Source: KBS-96 sp963722585 (lineage in GTDB: Bacteria; Acidobacteriota; Terriglobia; Bryobacterales; Bryobacteraceae). From it: a stretch of DNA of 64,000 nt. A program made the translations under genes and the position numbers. Positions 15,504 through 24,530 of this stretch are shown here, in pieces. The DNA lies in NCBI GenBank assembly GCA_963722585.1, contig CAVRNU010000006.1:91968-155967 (forward strand). Reading direction: 5' to 3'. Numbering within the stretch: the stretch's first letter is position 1; the number at the start of each line of letters is the position of its first letter. Below the pieces are notes generated by a model. It was not told the DNA's origin and did not search any database. It worked only from the letters and a program-made list of their open reading frames with translations.

Positions 15504-16067
15504 ATGAGCACCCTCACTAAGGCGCCCCCCATCCACATCGAGCAGTATCTGGGCTTTGAAGCTCCGCCCGGGTTTCGGGACGAACTGATCGAAGGAGAGA
15601 TTGTTTTGTCGCCCGATCCCAAGCCGTTGCACGCTGCTGTAGCTAACAGGCTCTCCGAGCTTTTGAAAGCCCAGCTGGGTGGGATGCCGTTTGCCGTGCA
15701 GCAACTGGTGAATTTCCGGATGGAAGACTGCCACAGCATGCCCAGCCCCAATGTATTTGTGCTGGACAAATCTCGGTGGTGTGAAGCGGTCGAGACGGAT
15801 ACGTATCCTTCGGGAAGCCCAGTTCTTGCTGTTGAGATTGTCTCGCCCGCCAACCGGCGGAAAGAGATTCAACGGAAGACAAGCCTTTATTTGCGTCATG
15901 GGTCCGTCGAGGTGTGGGTCGTATTTCCTCGGAAGCAGGTTCTGGAAATATGGACGAAGACGGACGAGGTTGCTCGTTACACCGCCGCGGAGACGATTAC
16001 GCTGCGTTATCCCTTCCCTCATACCGAGCTAACTTTGGCGCAGGTATTTCATCCGATAGACGCCTGA
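15504..16067 (+). CDS. Uma2-family (PD-(D/E)XK) endonuclease-like protein
   Basis: 187 aa from ATG 15504, which has GAGAG upstream; ATG 15486 adds six residues. The Uma2/DUF820 pattern is clear: FRDELIEGEIVLSPDPKPLH, then PVLAVEIVSPANRRKEIQRK, then HGSVEVWVVFPRKQVLEIW. The position of the catalytic Asp, usually PDV, reads PSPNVFVLD, so Asp is replaced by Asn. Activity may be lost or altered. Uma2 proteins are numerous in acidobacteria and cyanobacteria and their function is not settled. Confidence 0.85.
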   Translation: MSTLTKAPPIHIEQYLGFEAPPGFRDELIEGEIVLSPDPKPLHAAVANRLSELLKAQLGGMPFAVQQLVNFRMEDCHSMPSPNVFVLDKSRWCEAVETDTYPSGSPVLAVEIVSPANRRKEIQRKTSLYLRHGSVEVWVVFPRKQVLEIWTKTDEVARYTAAETITLRYPFPHTELTLAQVFHPIDA

Positions 16068-16141
16068 CTTTATTTTGGTTTGAGTAGGTCAGCGACGGCA
16101 ATTTTGCGACGAAGCCAATGCCACTTAGTTTTCGCGAAATG

Positions 16142-16254
16142 TGGTCGCTTACGCTTCCGGCTCGGATTGCTGGGAAAATGCCGCCACGAATGGCGGCATG
16201 GCAGGCCGGAGGCCCGCTCCACCGCGCAAGGCGGTCGCTGACGCTCGCGGCTCC
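16142..16254. repeat. Short dispersed repeats and hairpin
   Basis: GGTCGCTTACGCTTCCGGCT (16142) and GGTCGCTGACGCTCGCGGCT (16233) are near-identical direct repeats. Between them lies the hairpin TGCCGCCA-CGAA-TGGCGGCA (16179-16198). A shorter relative, GGTCGCTGACGCT, occurs near 44152 before glgP's 3' end. They look like dispersed intergenic repeats of this genome; no function visible. Confidence 0.55.
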
Positions 16255-16305
16255 TTACCATCTTCATCTACTTTGTGGCGCGCGTACTCGGCGCGTATAG
16301 CCGCG

Positions 16306-16884
16306 ATGGGAGAATCGGTTTATGACCAGTGCGAGGAAACGGAGGTTAAGCTGCGTGTTGCCGAGGAACGGAGCGCGTCCGAGCGGATACGGGCGGCTGG
16401 GTTTCAGATTTCTGTGCCTCGAGAGTTCGAGGCCAACACGCTTTACGATACCGAGGATCGAGCGCTTTTGCGGCAGGGAATGCTGCTGCGGTTGCGGCAG
16501 GCCGGCGAGCGAGAGGTGATTACGTGGAAGGGGCGTGTGGTTCCCGGGCCGCACAAATCGAGGCCGGAGCTCGAAACGAGCGTGGGGTCGCTGCGCACGG
16601 TGGCTCACATCCTGGGACGGCTTGGATATCAGCCTACTTTCCGGTACGAAAAGTTTCGGACCGAGTTTCGGGGCGCCCAAGGCGAAGGGGTGGTGGTTCT
16701 TGATGAGACTCCGATTGGCGTTTACCTCGAGCTCGAGGGCCCGGGCGAGTGGATTGACGAAACAGCGCGACGACTGGGCTTTTCGCAAACGGACTATGTG
16801 CTTGAAAGCTATGGAACGTTATACCGAAACTATTGCGCGGAGCGTGGCGTGGAACCTGGGGATATGACGTTCGCGTCTTTGTAG
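16306..16884 (+). CDS. CYTH-domain (class IV adenylate cyclase / triphosphatase) protein
   Basis: 192 aa from ATG 16306. The upstream part of the open frame crosses the repeats and is unlikely to be translated. The CYTH signature ExExK is present as ETEVKLRV at residues 9-16. Further charged strands line the tunnel: GMLLRLRQAGEREVITWKG, FRYEKFRTEFRG, YLELEGPGEWIDE. The family hydrolyses triphosphates or cyclises ATP with divalent metals. The bacterial CyaB-like group is the closest fit, but the substrate is open. Confidence 0.85.
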   Translation: MGESVYDQCEETEVKLRVAEERSASERIRAAGFQISVPREFEANTLYDTEDRALLRQGMLLRLRQAGEREVITWKGRVVPGPHKSRPELETSVGSLRTVAHILGRLGYQPTFRYEKFRTEFRGAQGEGVVVLDETPIGVYLELEGPGEWIDETARRLGFSQTDYVLESYGTLYRNYCAERGVEPGDMTFASL

Positions 16885-16943
16885 GAGAGGCTACGGAAAT
16901 TTTCAACTTCACCGTTATCTCGAAGTTCAGACATTAGAATGAA

Positions 16944-17969
16944 GTGATCGTGCCGGAGATCGTCAACACAGAAATGCCGCCAATAGAACGGGCTACCGTT
17001 CAGATGGAGCGTGTCCGCGAAGAAATCTCGAAAGCAATCGTGGGGCAGCGCGATGTGATTGACAGTGTGTTGATCTGTCTGTTCGCGGGTGGACATGTGC
17101 TGCTCGAAGGGGTGCCTGGGTTAGGAAAGACCACGCTTCTGCGCACGCTTGCCCGCGTGCTCCACCTGAAATATTCGCGGATTCAGTTCACACCCGACCT
17201 GATGCCCGGAGACATTGTGGGCAGCATGGTGATGGAGAACGACGAGCAAGGGCACAAACTGTTGCGATTCCAGCCGGGGCCTATTTTTGCGAATCTGGTT
17301 TTGGCGGACGAGATTAATCGGGCGACGCCAAAAACTCAGTCGGCGCTCTTGGAAGCGATGCAGGAGCGCACGATAACGAGCGGGACGATGACCTACTCGC
17401 TGGAGCTGCCGTTTTTGGTGATGGCGACACAGAATCCGATCGAGATGGAAGGGACGTATCCGTTACCCGAGGCGCAACTCGACCGGTTCCTCATGAAAGT
17501 CTTGGTGACGTATCCGTCGCGGGAAGAGCTCAATCGCATTGTGGACGTAACGGTAAGGCAGGACGAGGCGATTCTCGAGCAGGTTATGAACCGGAGCGAA
17601 ATCGCGGAGGTCAAGGCGATTTGCCGGCAGGTGATTGTGGCTCCGCATGTGCAGGATTTTGCGATCGATCTGGTGATGGCGACGCAGCCGGGAGCGGCGC
17701 AAGCGCCCGATATCACCAATCGGTATGTGCGGTATGGGAGCTCGCCGCGAGGAGCGCAAGCGCTGATTGAATGCGGACGGGTGCTGGCGGTGCTGAGAGG
17801 GCGACTCCATTTAAGCCTCGAAGACGTAGAAATGGTGGCTTCCAGCGTGCTGCGTCACCGGGTGATTTTGAATTTCGATGCGCACGCCGATGGGCAGACG
17901 ACGGAAACGGTTCTGCAGAGCGTGCTTGAAAGCACCGACGTGCGCGCGCGGCGCCGCGCCGCGGGCTAG
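16944..17969 (+). CDS. moxR: MoxR-family AAA+ ATPase
   Basis: 341 aa from GTG 16944; ATG 16974 is a possible start without the first ten residues. Walker A EGVPGLGKTTLLRTLARVLH near 52, Walker B LVLADEINRATPKTQSALLE near 115, and the MoxR-specific MATQNPIEMEGTYPLPEAQL sensor block. MoxR chaperones act with von Willebrand factor A (VWA) proteins to mature or insert protein complexes. It is the first gene of a four-gene operon followed by DUF58 and two VWA genes. Confidence 0.94.
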   Translation: MIVPEIVNTEMPPIERATVQMERVREEISKAIVGQRDVIDSVLICLFAGGHVLLEGVPGLGKTTLLRTLARVLHLKYSRIQFTPDLMPGDIVGSMVMENDEQGHKLLRFQPGPIFANLVLADEINRATPKTQSALLEAMQERTITSGTMTYSLELPFLVMATQNPIEMEGTYPLPEAQLDRFLMKVLVTYPSREELNRIVDVTVRQDEAILEQVMNRSEIAEVKAICRQVIVAPHVQDFAIDLVMATQPGAAQAPDITNRYVRYGSSPRGAQALIECGRVLAVLRGRLHLSLEDVEMVASSVLRHRVILNFDAHADGQTTETVLQSVLESTDVRARRRAAG

Positions 17970-17999
17970 ACGGGAACGCGCAGCGCCAGGTTCAAAGAC

Positions 18000-18893
18000 A
18001 TGCGGGAACCGCTGCTCGAAAGCACGTTTCTAGAGCGATTGGAGCGGCTGACGCTGAACTGGAGTAAGTCGTTTGCCGGACTCGTGGGCGGCCATAATCC
18101 GTCCCGTTTTGGCGGCCCCGGCCAAGAGTTTCTCGATCACCGGCTGTTCCATGAAGGCGACGATTTGCGATCGGTCAACTGGCGCGCGTACATGCGCCTG
18201 GAACGGCTTTTTCTGAAAATGTTTCAGGTGGAACCGCGTGTGCCTGTGCGATTATTGCTGGATGTGAGCGAATCGATGAGGGCGGGCGGCGGCGTGGGCG
18301 AACCAGCAAAGTTTGACGTATCGCGAAAGATTGCGGCTGCGTTGTGTTACGTCGGTTTGGTTCGCCTGGATACGATTACGCTCCAACCTTTTTCGAACAA
18401 GCTGTTCGACCCGTTCGTGTGCGGCGGGGGACGGCACCGCTTTCAACCGGCCGAAGAGTTTCTCCGGCTGTTGAAGCCCAAGGGAAGCACGGATTTTTTC
18501 CGGGTGGTGCGCCAATTTAACACGGAGTATGCGCAGCGCGGGCTGCTGATCGTGATTTCGGATTTTATGGACGATCAGGATTGCCTTCGGCCGCTGCAAT
18601 ATCTAGCGGACTTCGGTCACGAGCTGCATCTTGTGCAGGTTTGGGGTAAGGAAGACCGGATTCCGAGCGACACGGGCGAGCTGGAATTGACGGACGCGGA
18701 AACAGGCGACGTTTTGAAACTTGGGTTCGAGGAGGAGTCGCGAAAGGAGTACATGGCGAATTTCGACCGGTACGCCGATGAAATTCGGAGACTGGCCCAA
18801 CGAAATGGCGGAAGGTATGCCAGTATACCGGCTGGCGCGTCGCTCGAGGAGATCATTTTCGGTTCGCTGATCCGGTCGCAAGGTGTAGTGTAG
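18000..18893 (+). CDS. DUF58 domain protein
   Basis: 297 aa soluble protein. The DUF58 signature HRLFHEGDDLRSVNWRAYMR is at about 44-63. It is followed by a VWA-like fold with metal site LLLDVSESM (about 85-93), a full DxSxS. DUF58 proteins always accompany MoxR and are thought to be partners in the same assembly machinery. It starts 30 bases after moxR, and its stop directly abuts the next gene. Confidence 0.92.
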   Translation: MREPLLESTFLERLERLTLNWSKSFAGLVGGHNPSRFGGPGQEFLDHRLFHEGDDLRSVNWRAYMRLERLFLKMFQVEPRVPVRLLLDVSESMRAGGGVGEPAKFDVSRKIAAALCYVGLVRLDTITLQPFSNKLFDPFVCGGGRHRFQPAEEFLRLLKPKGSTDFFRVVRQFNTEYAQRGLLIVISDFMDDQDCLRPLQYLADFGHELHLVQVWGKEDRIPSDTGELELTDAETGDVLKLGFEEESRKEYMANFDRYADEIRRLAQRNGGRYASIPAGASLEEIIFGSLIRSQGVV

Positions 18894-20813
18894 ATGTTCT
18901 TCTTAAACCTGAGCCTCCCTGAATTTCTCACGCTGTTAGGATCGCTCGCAGGAATTGTAGCGGCTCTGTATCTGCTGGACCGGGCTAAGCGGAAAAAAGT
19001 AGTTTCGAGCCTGCGATTTTGGGTGGCGGCGCCGCGGGTAGACGAACAACAGCGGCGCAAGCGGATACGGGAGCCATGGTCCCTGATACTGCAGCTTGTC
19101 AGTCTTCTTCTGCTGTTGCTTGCGATTGCGCAGCTACAGTGGGGAAGCCGCAGTCGAGTGGGCCGCAATCATGTGATCGTTCTGGATACGTCATCGTGGA
19201 TGGCCCAGAGGAGCGGAGCGGCGACGCTTCTCGAAGCTGCCAAACGGAGAGCCCGTGAGTATGTGCGCAGCCTTCCGCCACATGACCGCGTGATGCTGAT
19301 TCGCGCGGACGGTATTGCCACCCCGGTGACAAGCTTTTCCGAGAATCGCAAGCAATTGTTTCGAGCGATTGACGAATCGGCGCCGTCGTATTCGGCGCTC
19401 AATCTTTCATCCGCGCTGACCCTCGGTTATCACGCGTTGAAGTGGTCGAATGCGGGTACCGGAGAGGTGGTTTTTATCGGCGGGCGGCGCGTTGCGAATT
19501 GGGATGACGAAAATGCGGCGGTTCCGGGATTGCGCGTGCTGGCAGTGACCGAACAGTCGGACGACGCCGGCATCCGGCGGGTGAGCGTGCGGCGCGACCC
19601 GGACACGAACGATCTTTGGCTGGCTTCCGTGGCAGTGCGAAACTACAGCGGAAAGGCGACAAATGTTCACGTCAAGCTTCAGTTTGGCGCGAGCGAGTTT
19701 GCCGGGAGGACGCTGAATCTCGAGCCGGGCGAAGAACGCGTTGCCGAATACAAGTTCACAACCACAGGTCCGGGGACGCTGACGGCTTCGATCGACACGC
19801 GGGACGATCTGGCGCTTGACAACCGGGTTCAACTCGAACTGCCGGCCGCCGGGCGGTTGCGGGTGACTGTTTATTCGAACCGGCCGGCGGCATGGCAACC
19901 GCTGCTCGAGGCAGACAGCCAGTTGCAGGCAACCTATCTGCCAGTCACGTTGTATTCGGCTGTTCCATCGGCGGATGTGGTGATTCTCGACGGCTTTTCG
20001 CCGGTGAAGGCTCCGCGAGTCCCGAGTATCTGGATCTCGCCCGAGCGCGACCGTTCTCCTGTGCCGGTTGCTTCAATGCAAAACGACGTGGTTTTAAGCC
20101 GGTGGAACACCGATACGCCGCTCGGAGAGGGACTGCGGTCGAAGGAGACGCATCTGGCTCAGGCTGAGGTTTTCGACAAGAGCGCCTCCGATGTTGCGAT
20201 CGCGATTTCGAATCGAGGGCCAGTGGTGGTGGCGCGGCCGGCCGGGGGAAACTTGCCGCGATTAGCGGAAATAGGCTTTGATCCGCTGGGTGGTTCTTTG
20301 AAGTACGAGGTCTCGACTCCGCTCTTGTTCGCGAATCTATTTCACTGGCTGGAGCCCGAGAGTCTGAGAACAACGGAGTTGACGGCCACGGGTGTGGGCA
20401 ACGCTTCGGTGGTTCTTGACGCTAACGAGTCGAAGCAGCGATTTCGTGTAATTGACGAGCGAGGCTTCGCGGTGCCTTTCACCGTTCGCGGCGGAATGCT
20501 GCAGCTTTACGCCAGCAAGCCGAGCATCGTACGCGTGATTAGTCCCGAACGTGAGCGAATCTTGTCGCTAACGCTTCCGGGCATCGGTGAATTTGAGTGG
20601 AAGCCGCCATCGACGGCGGCGCATTCGTTGCCGGGGATAGAATGGCCGGGCCGGTCGGCGGTAGATCTTTGGAAATGGCTTGCGATTCTGGGCGGCGTGG
20701 GGCTTATTGTCGAATGGCTGTTCTTTGGTAAGCAACGGCCGTTGAGATGGCGGCGATCGACCTTGACGCGCGAGCGCGCTTCGAGTAAAGGCAGCGAGTT
20801 GGTGCACCGATGA
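18894..20813 (+). CDS. BatA-like membrane protein with VWA domain
   Basis: 639 aa. The N-terminal aerotolerance/BatA region has two membrane segments (FLTLLGSLAGIVAALYLLDR near 12-30, LILQLVSLLLLLLAIAQLQW near 63-82). A VWA domain comes next, beginning HVIVLDTSSWMA at about 93. Its metal site reads DTSSW, so the third serine of DxSxS is lost, which may prevent metal binding. A beta-rich periplasmic part and a final membrane helix (LWKWLAILGGVGLIVEWLFF near 597-617) complete it. It overlaps the next gene by 4 bases. Confidence 0.88.
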   Translation: MFFLNLSLPEFLTLLGSLAGIVAALYLLDRAKRKKVVSSLRFWVAAPRVDEQQRRKRIREPWSLILQLVSLLLLLLAIAQLQWGSRSRVGRNHVIVLDTSSWMAQRSGAATLLEAAKRRAREYVRSLPPHDRVMLIRADGIATPVTSFSENRKQLFRAIDESAPSYSALNLSSALTLGYHALKWSNAGTGEVVFIGGRRVANWDDENAAVPGLRVLAVTEQSDDAGIRRVSVRRDPDTNDLWLASVAVRNYSGKATNVHVKLQFGASEFAGRTLNLEPGEERVAEYKFTTTGPGTLTASIDTRDDLALDNRVQLELPAAGRLRVTVYSNRPAAWQPLLEADSQLQATYLPVTLYSAVPSADVVILDGFSPVKAPRVPSIWISPERDRSPVPVASMQNDVVLSRWNTDTPLGEGLRSKETHLAQAEVFDKSASDVAIAISNRGPVVVARPAGGNLPRLAEIGFDPLGGSLKYEVSTPLLFANLFHWLEPESLRTTELTATGVGNASVVLDANESKQRFRVIDERGFAVPFTVRGGMLQLYASKPSIVRVISPERERILSLTLPGIGEFEWKPPSTAAHSLPGIEWPGRSAVDLWKWLAILGGVGLIVEWLFFGKQRPLRWRRSTLTRERASSKGSELVHR

Positions 20814-23302
20814 TTATCACGCAGCCGCTCTATCTGGCGCTTGCCGTGCTGCCGCTTGCGTATCTTATCTACGAATGGCGTAGCGGAGGCCGGAGGCTCG
20901 CGCTTATGCTGAAGGTCGCAAGCCTGCTCGCGATCATAGCGGCTCTTTCGGAGCCGACGATCACCATGCCCGAAACCAAGACGGGCGTGGTCGTTTTGGT
21001 GGATACCTCAGGCAGCATTTCAGACACCGATCTCGCGCAGGCCGGCTCGCTGGTTTCGAGTATGGGGCAGGCGGTGGGACGCAATTGGATGAGAGTGATT
21101 CCGTTTGCGAAACAGGCACGCGATCTCGCGCCGGAGGAGGTTAGAGAAGGTTGGCGCCTCGAAAGAACGTCGAATGAAGACGGGCAGGCGACGGATCTCG
21201 AAGCAGCCATTCGGGAAGGCGTTTCGGCAATACCGGACGGCAGAGTACCGCGACTTGTGCTCATTTCGGATGGCAAGGAAAACGAAGGGAGCAGCGCGCG
21301 TGCCATTGCGCAGGTGCAGCGTCTGGGCATTCCCATTGATACGTTCCCGCTCGCCGGGCGGTCGGAAAACGGTCTTCGGCTGCTCTCTGTATCGATTCCT
21401 GGTCAAGCATACGCCGGTGAACAACTGCCGATTGATTTGACGGTGCAATCGCCGCGCACCGCGCCGGCCGTGGTCTCAATCCGCGCGGAAGGCAAAGAGT
21501 TGGGCGAGGATCCGGTTGAGTTAAACCAAGGCGTGACACAGGTGCATGTTCGCACGCGGATTAACACGAGCGGCGCCACGACTGTTGGCGGGCGGCTGGC
21601 GCTGCGGAACGACGCAAGCGTGGACTTCGAACAAGCTCTCAATCTGAAACGGGCGCAGGTGCTTTACCTCTCGCACGATCCAACGTCGAGCGGCAGTAAT
21701 TTTCTTCAGGCGCTGAGCCAGGCTGAATTCGACGTGAAAACAGATCCCCGTCTGCTCGATTCGTCTCTCAACGTTTTTCAGCTTGTCGTGCTGAATAATC
21801 TCGACTTGCGGGCCGTAAGCAAGGAGCAGAAGGACCGGCTGGAAGAGTACGTAAAAAATGGCGGCGGCTTGTTGCTGATTGGCGGAGAAAAGCAGGCTTA
21901 TAAAGAGAAGAAGCAAGAAGATGCGCTCGATCGTGTTCTGCCCGCCGAGCTTGCTCCGCCGAAGAGTCCTGAGGGCACGTGTGTCGCGTTGATTATCGAT
22001 AAGTCTTCGTCGATGGAGGGCAGAAAAATCGAGCTGGCGCGGCTTTCGGCGGTCGGCGTGGTGGATCATCTGCGGCCTACGGATTTGATTGGAGTTCTGA
22101 TCTTCGACAATTCGTATCAATGGGCGGTGCCTATTCGCCGGGCCGAAGACAAGAGCCTGATCAAACGGTTGATCTCGGGAATTACGCCCGATGGCGGGAC
22201 GCAGATCGCGCCTGCGCTGACGGAAGCGTATCGAAAGATACTGGCGGCGAGGGCAACATATAAACATATTGTTTTGCTGACCGACGGAATCTCGGAAGAG
22301 GGCGACAGCCTCGAACTGTCGAAGGAAGCGCAAAACCATCAGGTCACGATCTCGACAGTCGGTCTTGGGCAGGATGTGAACCGGGGCTATCTGGACCGCG
22401 TGGCCAATCTGTCGGGAGGCAAGAGCTATTTTTTGAACGAACCGCAGGGACTACAGCAGCTTCTGCTGAAAGATGTGCTCGAGTACACAGGCACAACAGC
22501 CGTTGAGCGATCTCTGAAAGCGCTTGTAGACGATAAGGCAGAGGTGTTGGAAGGAACGGACATCGAGTCGGCGCCGCCGCTGAAGGGCTACGCGCGCTAC
22601 AGGGCGAAGCCGACGGCCGAGACGATATTGTCGATTGACGAGGAGAGGCGGGATCCGCTTTATGTTCGCTGGCAATACGGACTAGGCCGCGCCGCCGTGT
22701 TCGCTTCGGATGCGAAGAGCCGCTGGGCGGTGGATTGGATAGGTTGGCCGGGCTTCGACAAATTCTGGATTAATGTGACTCGCGACTTGCTGCCGCACAG
22801 CAGCGCGGCGGAAGCGGTGGCGCAATTCGATCCGGCAAACAATGACCTGGTGGTCGACTACCGTCTCGGAAAAGGGGTCTCCGAGCCGGCGCAAATCCCG
22901 CGGATATTCGCTATAGGTCCAGGCGGTTTTGAGAAGCCGATTGATGTCAATCAGACTTCGGCCGGTACATATCACGGCCGGTTGCATATTGGCGATCTTC
23001 GCGGCCTGTTTCGCATACGGCCGCTGGCCGAGTTGGAGGCGTTTCCGGAGATCGGGTTTTACCGTCAACGAGACGAACTGCTGGACTACGGCTCGAATCC
23101 CGATCTGCTGCGTCAGATTTCGACTCTGTCGGGCGGCCGTTTCGATCCCGAGCCGCAGGCAGTTTTTCGAAACGACGGGCATTTTATTCCGGCGGTATGG
23201 AGGTTATGGCCGGGGCTGCTGGCGTTCGCGATTGGAGTAACGATTATAGAGCTTGCGGTGAGGAAATGGCGCGGGATCGTTCAGCGCTTCAGCTCGAGAT
23301 GA
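20810..23302 (+). CDS. Large membrane protein with two VWA domains and a GATase-like domain
   Basis: 830 aa. An N-terminal hydrophobic segment leads a first VWA domain with intact metal site VDTSGS (65-70). A glutamine-amidotransferase-like segment follows (LEEYVKNGGGLLLIGGEKQA near 350). A second VWA domain begins LIIDKSSSMEG near 395 with DGGTQIAPAL further on. A C-terminal membrane helix (LWPGLLAFAIGVTIIELAV near 800-820) ends it. It closes the moxR operon and probably works with the BatA-like protein in the membrane. Its last 22 bases overlap the convergent methyltransferase gene. Confidence 0.88.
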   Translation: MIITQPLYLALAVLPLAYLIYEWRSGGRRLALMLKVASLLAIIAALSEPTITMPETKTGVVVLVDTSGSISDTDLAQAGSLVSSMGQAVGRNWMRVIPFAKQARDLAPEEVREGWRLERTSNEDGQATDLEAAIREGVSAIPDGRVPRLVLISDGKENEGSSARAIAQVQRLGIPIDTFPLAGRSENGLRLLSVSIPGQAYAGEQLPIDLTVQSPRTAPAVVSIRAEGKELGEDPVELNQGVTQVHVRTRINTSGATTVGGRLALRNDASVDFEQALNLKRAQVLYLSHDPTSSGSNFLQALSQAEFDVKTDPRLLDSSLNVFQLVVLNNLDLRAVSKEQKDRLEEYVKNGGGLLLIGGEKQAYKEKKQEDALDRVLPAELAPPKSPEGTCVALIIDKSSSMEGRKIELARLSAVGVVDHLRPTDLIGVLIFDNSYQWAVPIRRAEDKSLIKRLISGITPDGGTQIAPALTEAYRKILAARATYKHIVLLTDGISEEGDSLELSKEAQNHQVTISTVGLGQDVNRGYLDRVANLSGGKSYFLNEPQGLQQLLLKDVLEYTGTTAVERSLKALVDDKAEVLEGTDIESAPPLKGYARYRAKPTAETILSIDEERRDPLYVRWQYGLGRAAVFASDAKSRWAVDWIGWPGFDKFWINVTRDLLPHSSAAEAVAQFDPANNDLVVDYRLGKGVSEPAQIPRIFAIGPGGFEKPIDVNQTSAGTYHGRLHIGDLRGLFRIRPLAELEAFPEIGFYRQRDELLDYGSNPDLLRQISTLSGGRFDPEPQAVFRNDGHFIPAVWRLWPGLLAFAIGVTIIELAVRKWRGIVQRFSSR

Positions 23303-24501
23303 ACCACGGTCTCGAAGTGAAAAGTCTGCGGGAATAGGTCGATGAGAGCGACTCGGCGAATGTGGTACGAACGTGTCAGGATTTCGAGGTCCCTGGCAAG
23401 TGTTGCCGGATCGCAGCTGACGGCCACGATTTTCAGCGGCTGAATTGCAAGTAAGCGCGCGGCAACGGCACGAGTCAAGCCGGGCCGCGGCGGATCGGCG
23501 ACGATCAGGTCCGGGGGCTCGCTTAGCTGTTCCAGAAATTCTTCTGCTGGCGCCTGGATGGCTGTAATGATGCCCTGGTACTGGGAGGCGTTGTATTCGA
23601 GATCGCGGCGCGCCGCGGTGTTTCGCTCGACAGCGACGACCGAATGAAAGCGCTTGGCGAGGGGCAGCGAGAACAATCCTGCGCCGGCGTACAAGTCGAT
23701 GGCGGTTTCGCCCGCGTAGGGCGCCGTGACCTCTTCGACGAGCTTTTCAATCAGAAAGCGATTTACCTGGAAGAAAGTACCGCGGCTGATCCGAAATATT
23801 TGCCCCAGGACTTCGTAATTGATTGACGCAGGTTGAAAGCCCGGGATCAATTCAGCGCACCAGGAGAAGAAGCGGGCGGCGAGAGGCCGCGGGCTGTCGG
23901 AGACGTTGAGCTGTACGCCGGTTTCGTTCGTGAAAATTTCCAGTCCGCGCAGAAACCCAGGCCATTCCGGGCGCGTCACGGCCTGGCTGAGGGCTGCGAT
24001 TACGGAGTTTAGCTTAGGAGACGAGATAGGGCAGTGGGTGATGGGGCAGAGTTTTTGCGATCCCGTTTCGAGGAAGCCAAGCTTTCTTTGGTCGAAGTGG
24101 AGCTGGATTCGATTGCGATACTGCCACGGCTCCGCGCTAAGAATGGGAATTTCTTCATCGAGCGTAATCCGTCCCAGGCGCGTGAGCGTTTCCCGCAGGA
24201 TCGCTGCCTTTTGCTTCAGTTGGTAATCGTATTCGGCGTGCTGGTAATGACACCCGCCGCAGCGGCCGAAGTATTCGCACGCGGGTTGAACGCGGTGAGG
24301 CGAGGTGGAGACGACGCGAGGATTAAGGCCCCGCAAAATTTTGCCCTTGCCCCGCGCGGTTGTCACTTCCACGTTTTCACCGGGAAGAGCGAACGGCACA
24401 AGCAGCACTTGACCGTTCACGCGGGAAAGCGCATCGCCGCCGTAAACAAGTTTTTCAATTGTGATGCGGCTGGGTGAGGCGTCGGTATCTGGCGGTGGCA
24501 T
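23281..24501 (-). CDS. 23S rRNA/tRNA (uracil-5-)-methyltransferase, RlmD/TrmA family
   Basis: 406 aa. An N-terminal TRAM-like domain (ITIEKLVYGGDALSR) precedes an iron-sulfur cluster motif CEYFGRCGGC (about 77-86) with a further Cys in LCPITHC. The SAM pocket AIDLYAGAGLFSLPLA and the catalytic parts DPPRPGL and VAVSCDPATLARDL lie in the C-terminal half. It adds a methyl group to C5 of a uridine in rRNA or tRNA; the Fe-S motif favours the RlmC/RlmD type. Divergent from trpS by 29 bases. Confidence 0.92.
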   Translation of the reverse strand: MPPPDTDASPSRITIEKLVYGGDALSRVNGQVLLVPFALPGENVEVTTARGKGKILRGLNPRVVSTSPHRVQPACEYFGRCGGCHYQHAEYDYQLKQKAAILRETLTRLGRITLDEEIPILSAEPWQYRNRIQLHFDQRKLGFLETGSQKLCPITHCPISSPKLNSVIAALSQAVTRPEWPGFLRGLEIFTNETGVQLNVSDSPRPLAARFFSWCAELIPGFQPASINYEVLGQIFRISRGTFFQVNRFLIEKLVEEVTAPYAGETAIDLYAGAGLFSLPLAKRFHSVVAVERNTAARRDLEYNASQYQGIITAIQAPAEEFLEQLSEPPDLIVADPPRPGLTRAVAARLLAIQPLKIVAVSCDPATLARDLEILTRSYHIRRVALIDLFPQTFHFETVVHLELKR

Positions 24502-24530
24502 CCCTTACCATAAAAGTTTCGCTTACTCGC

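Noticed and set aside
21521..22339. 272-codon minus-strand frame
   Set aside because: Antisense to the double-VWA gene, whose MIDAS motif is conserved on the plus strand.
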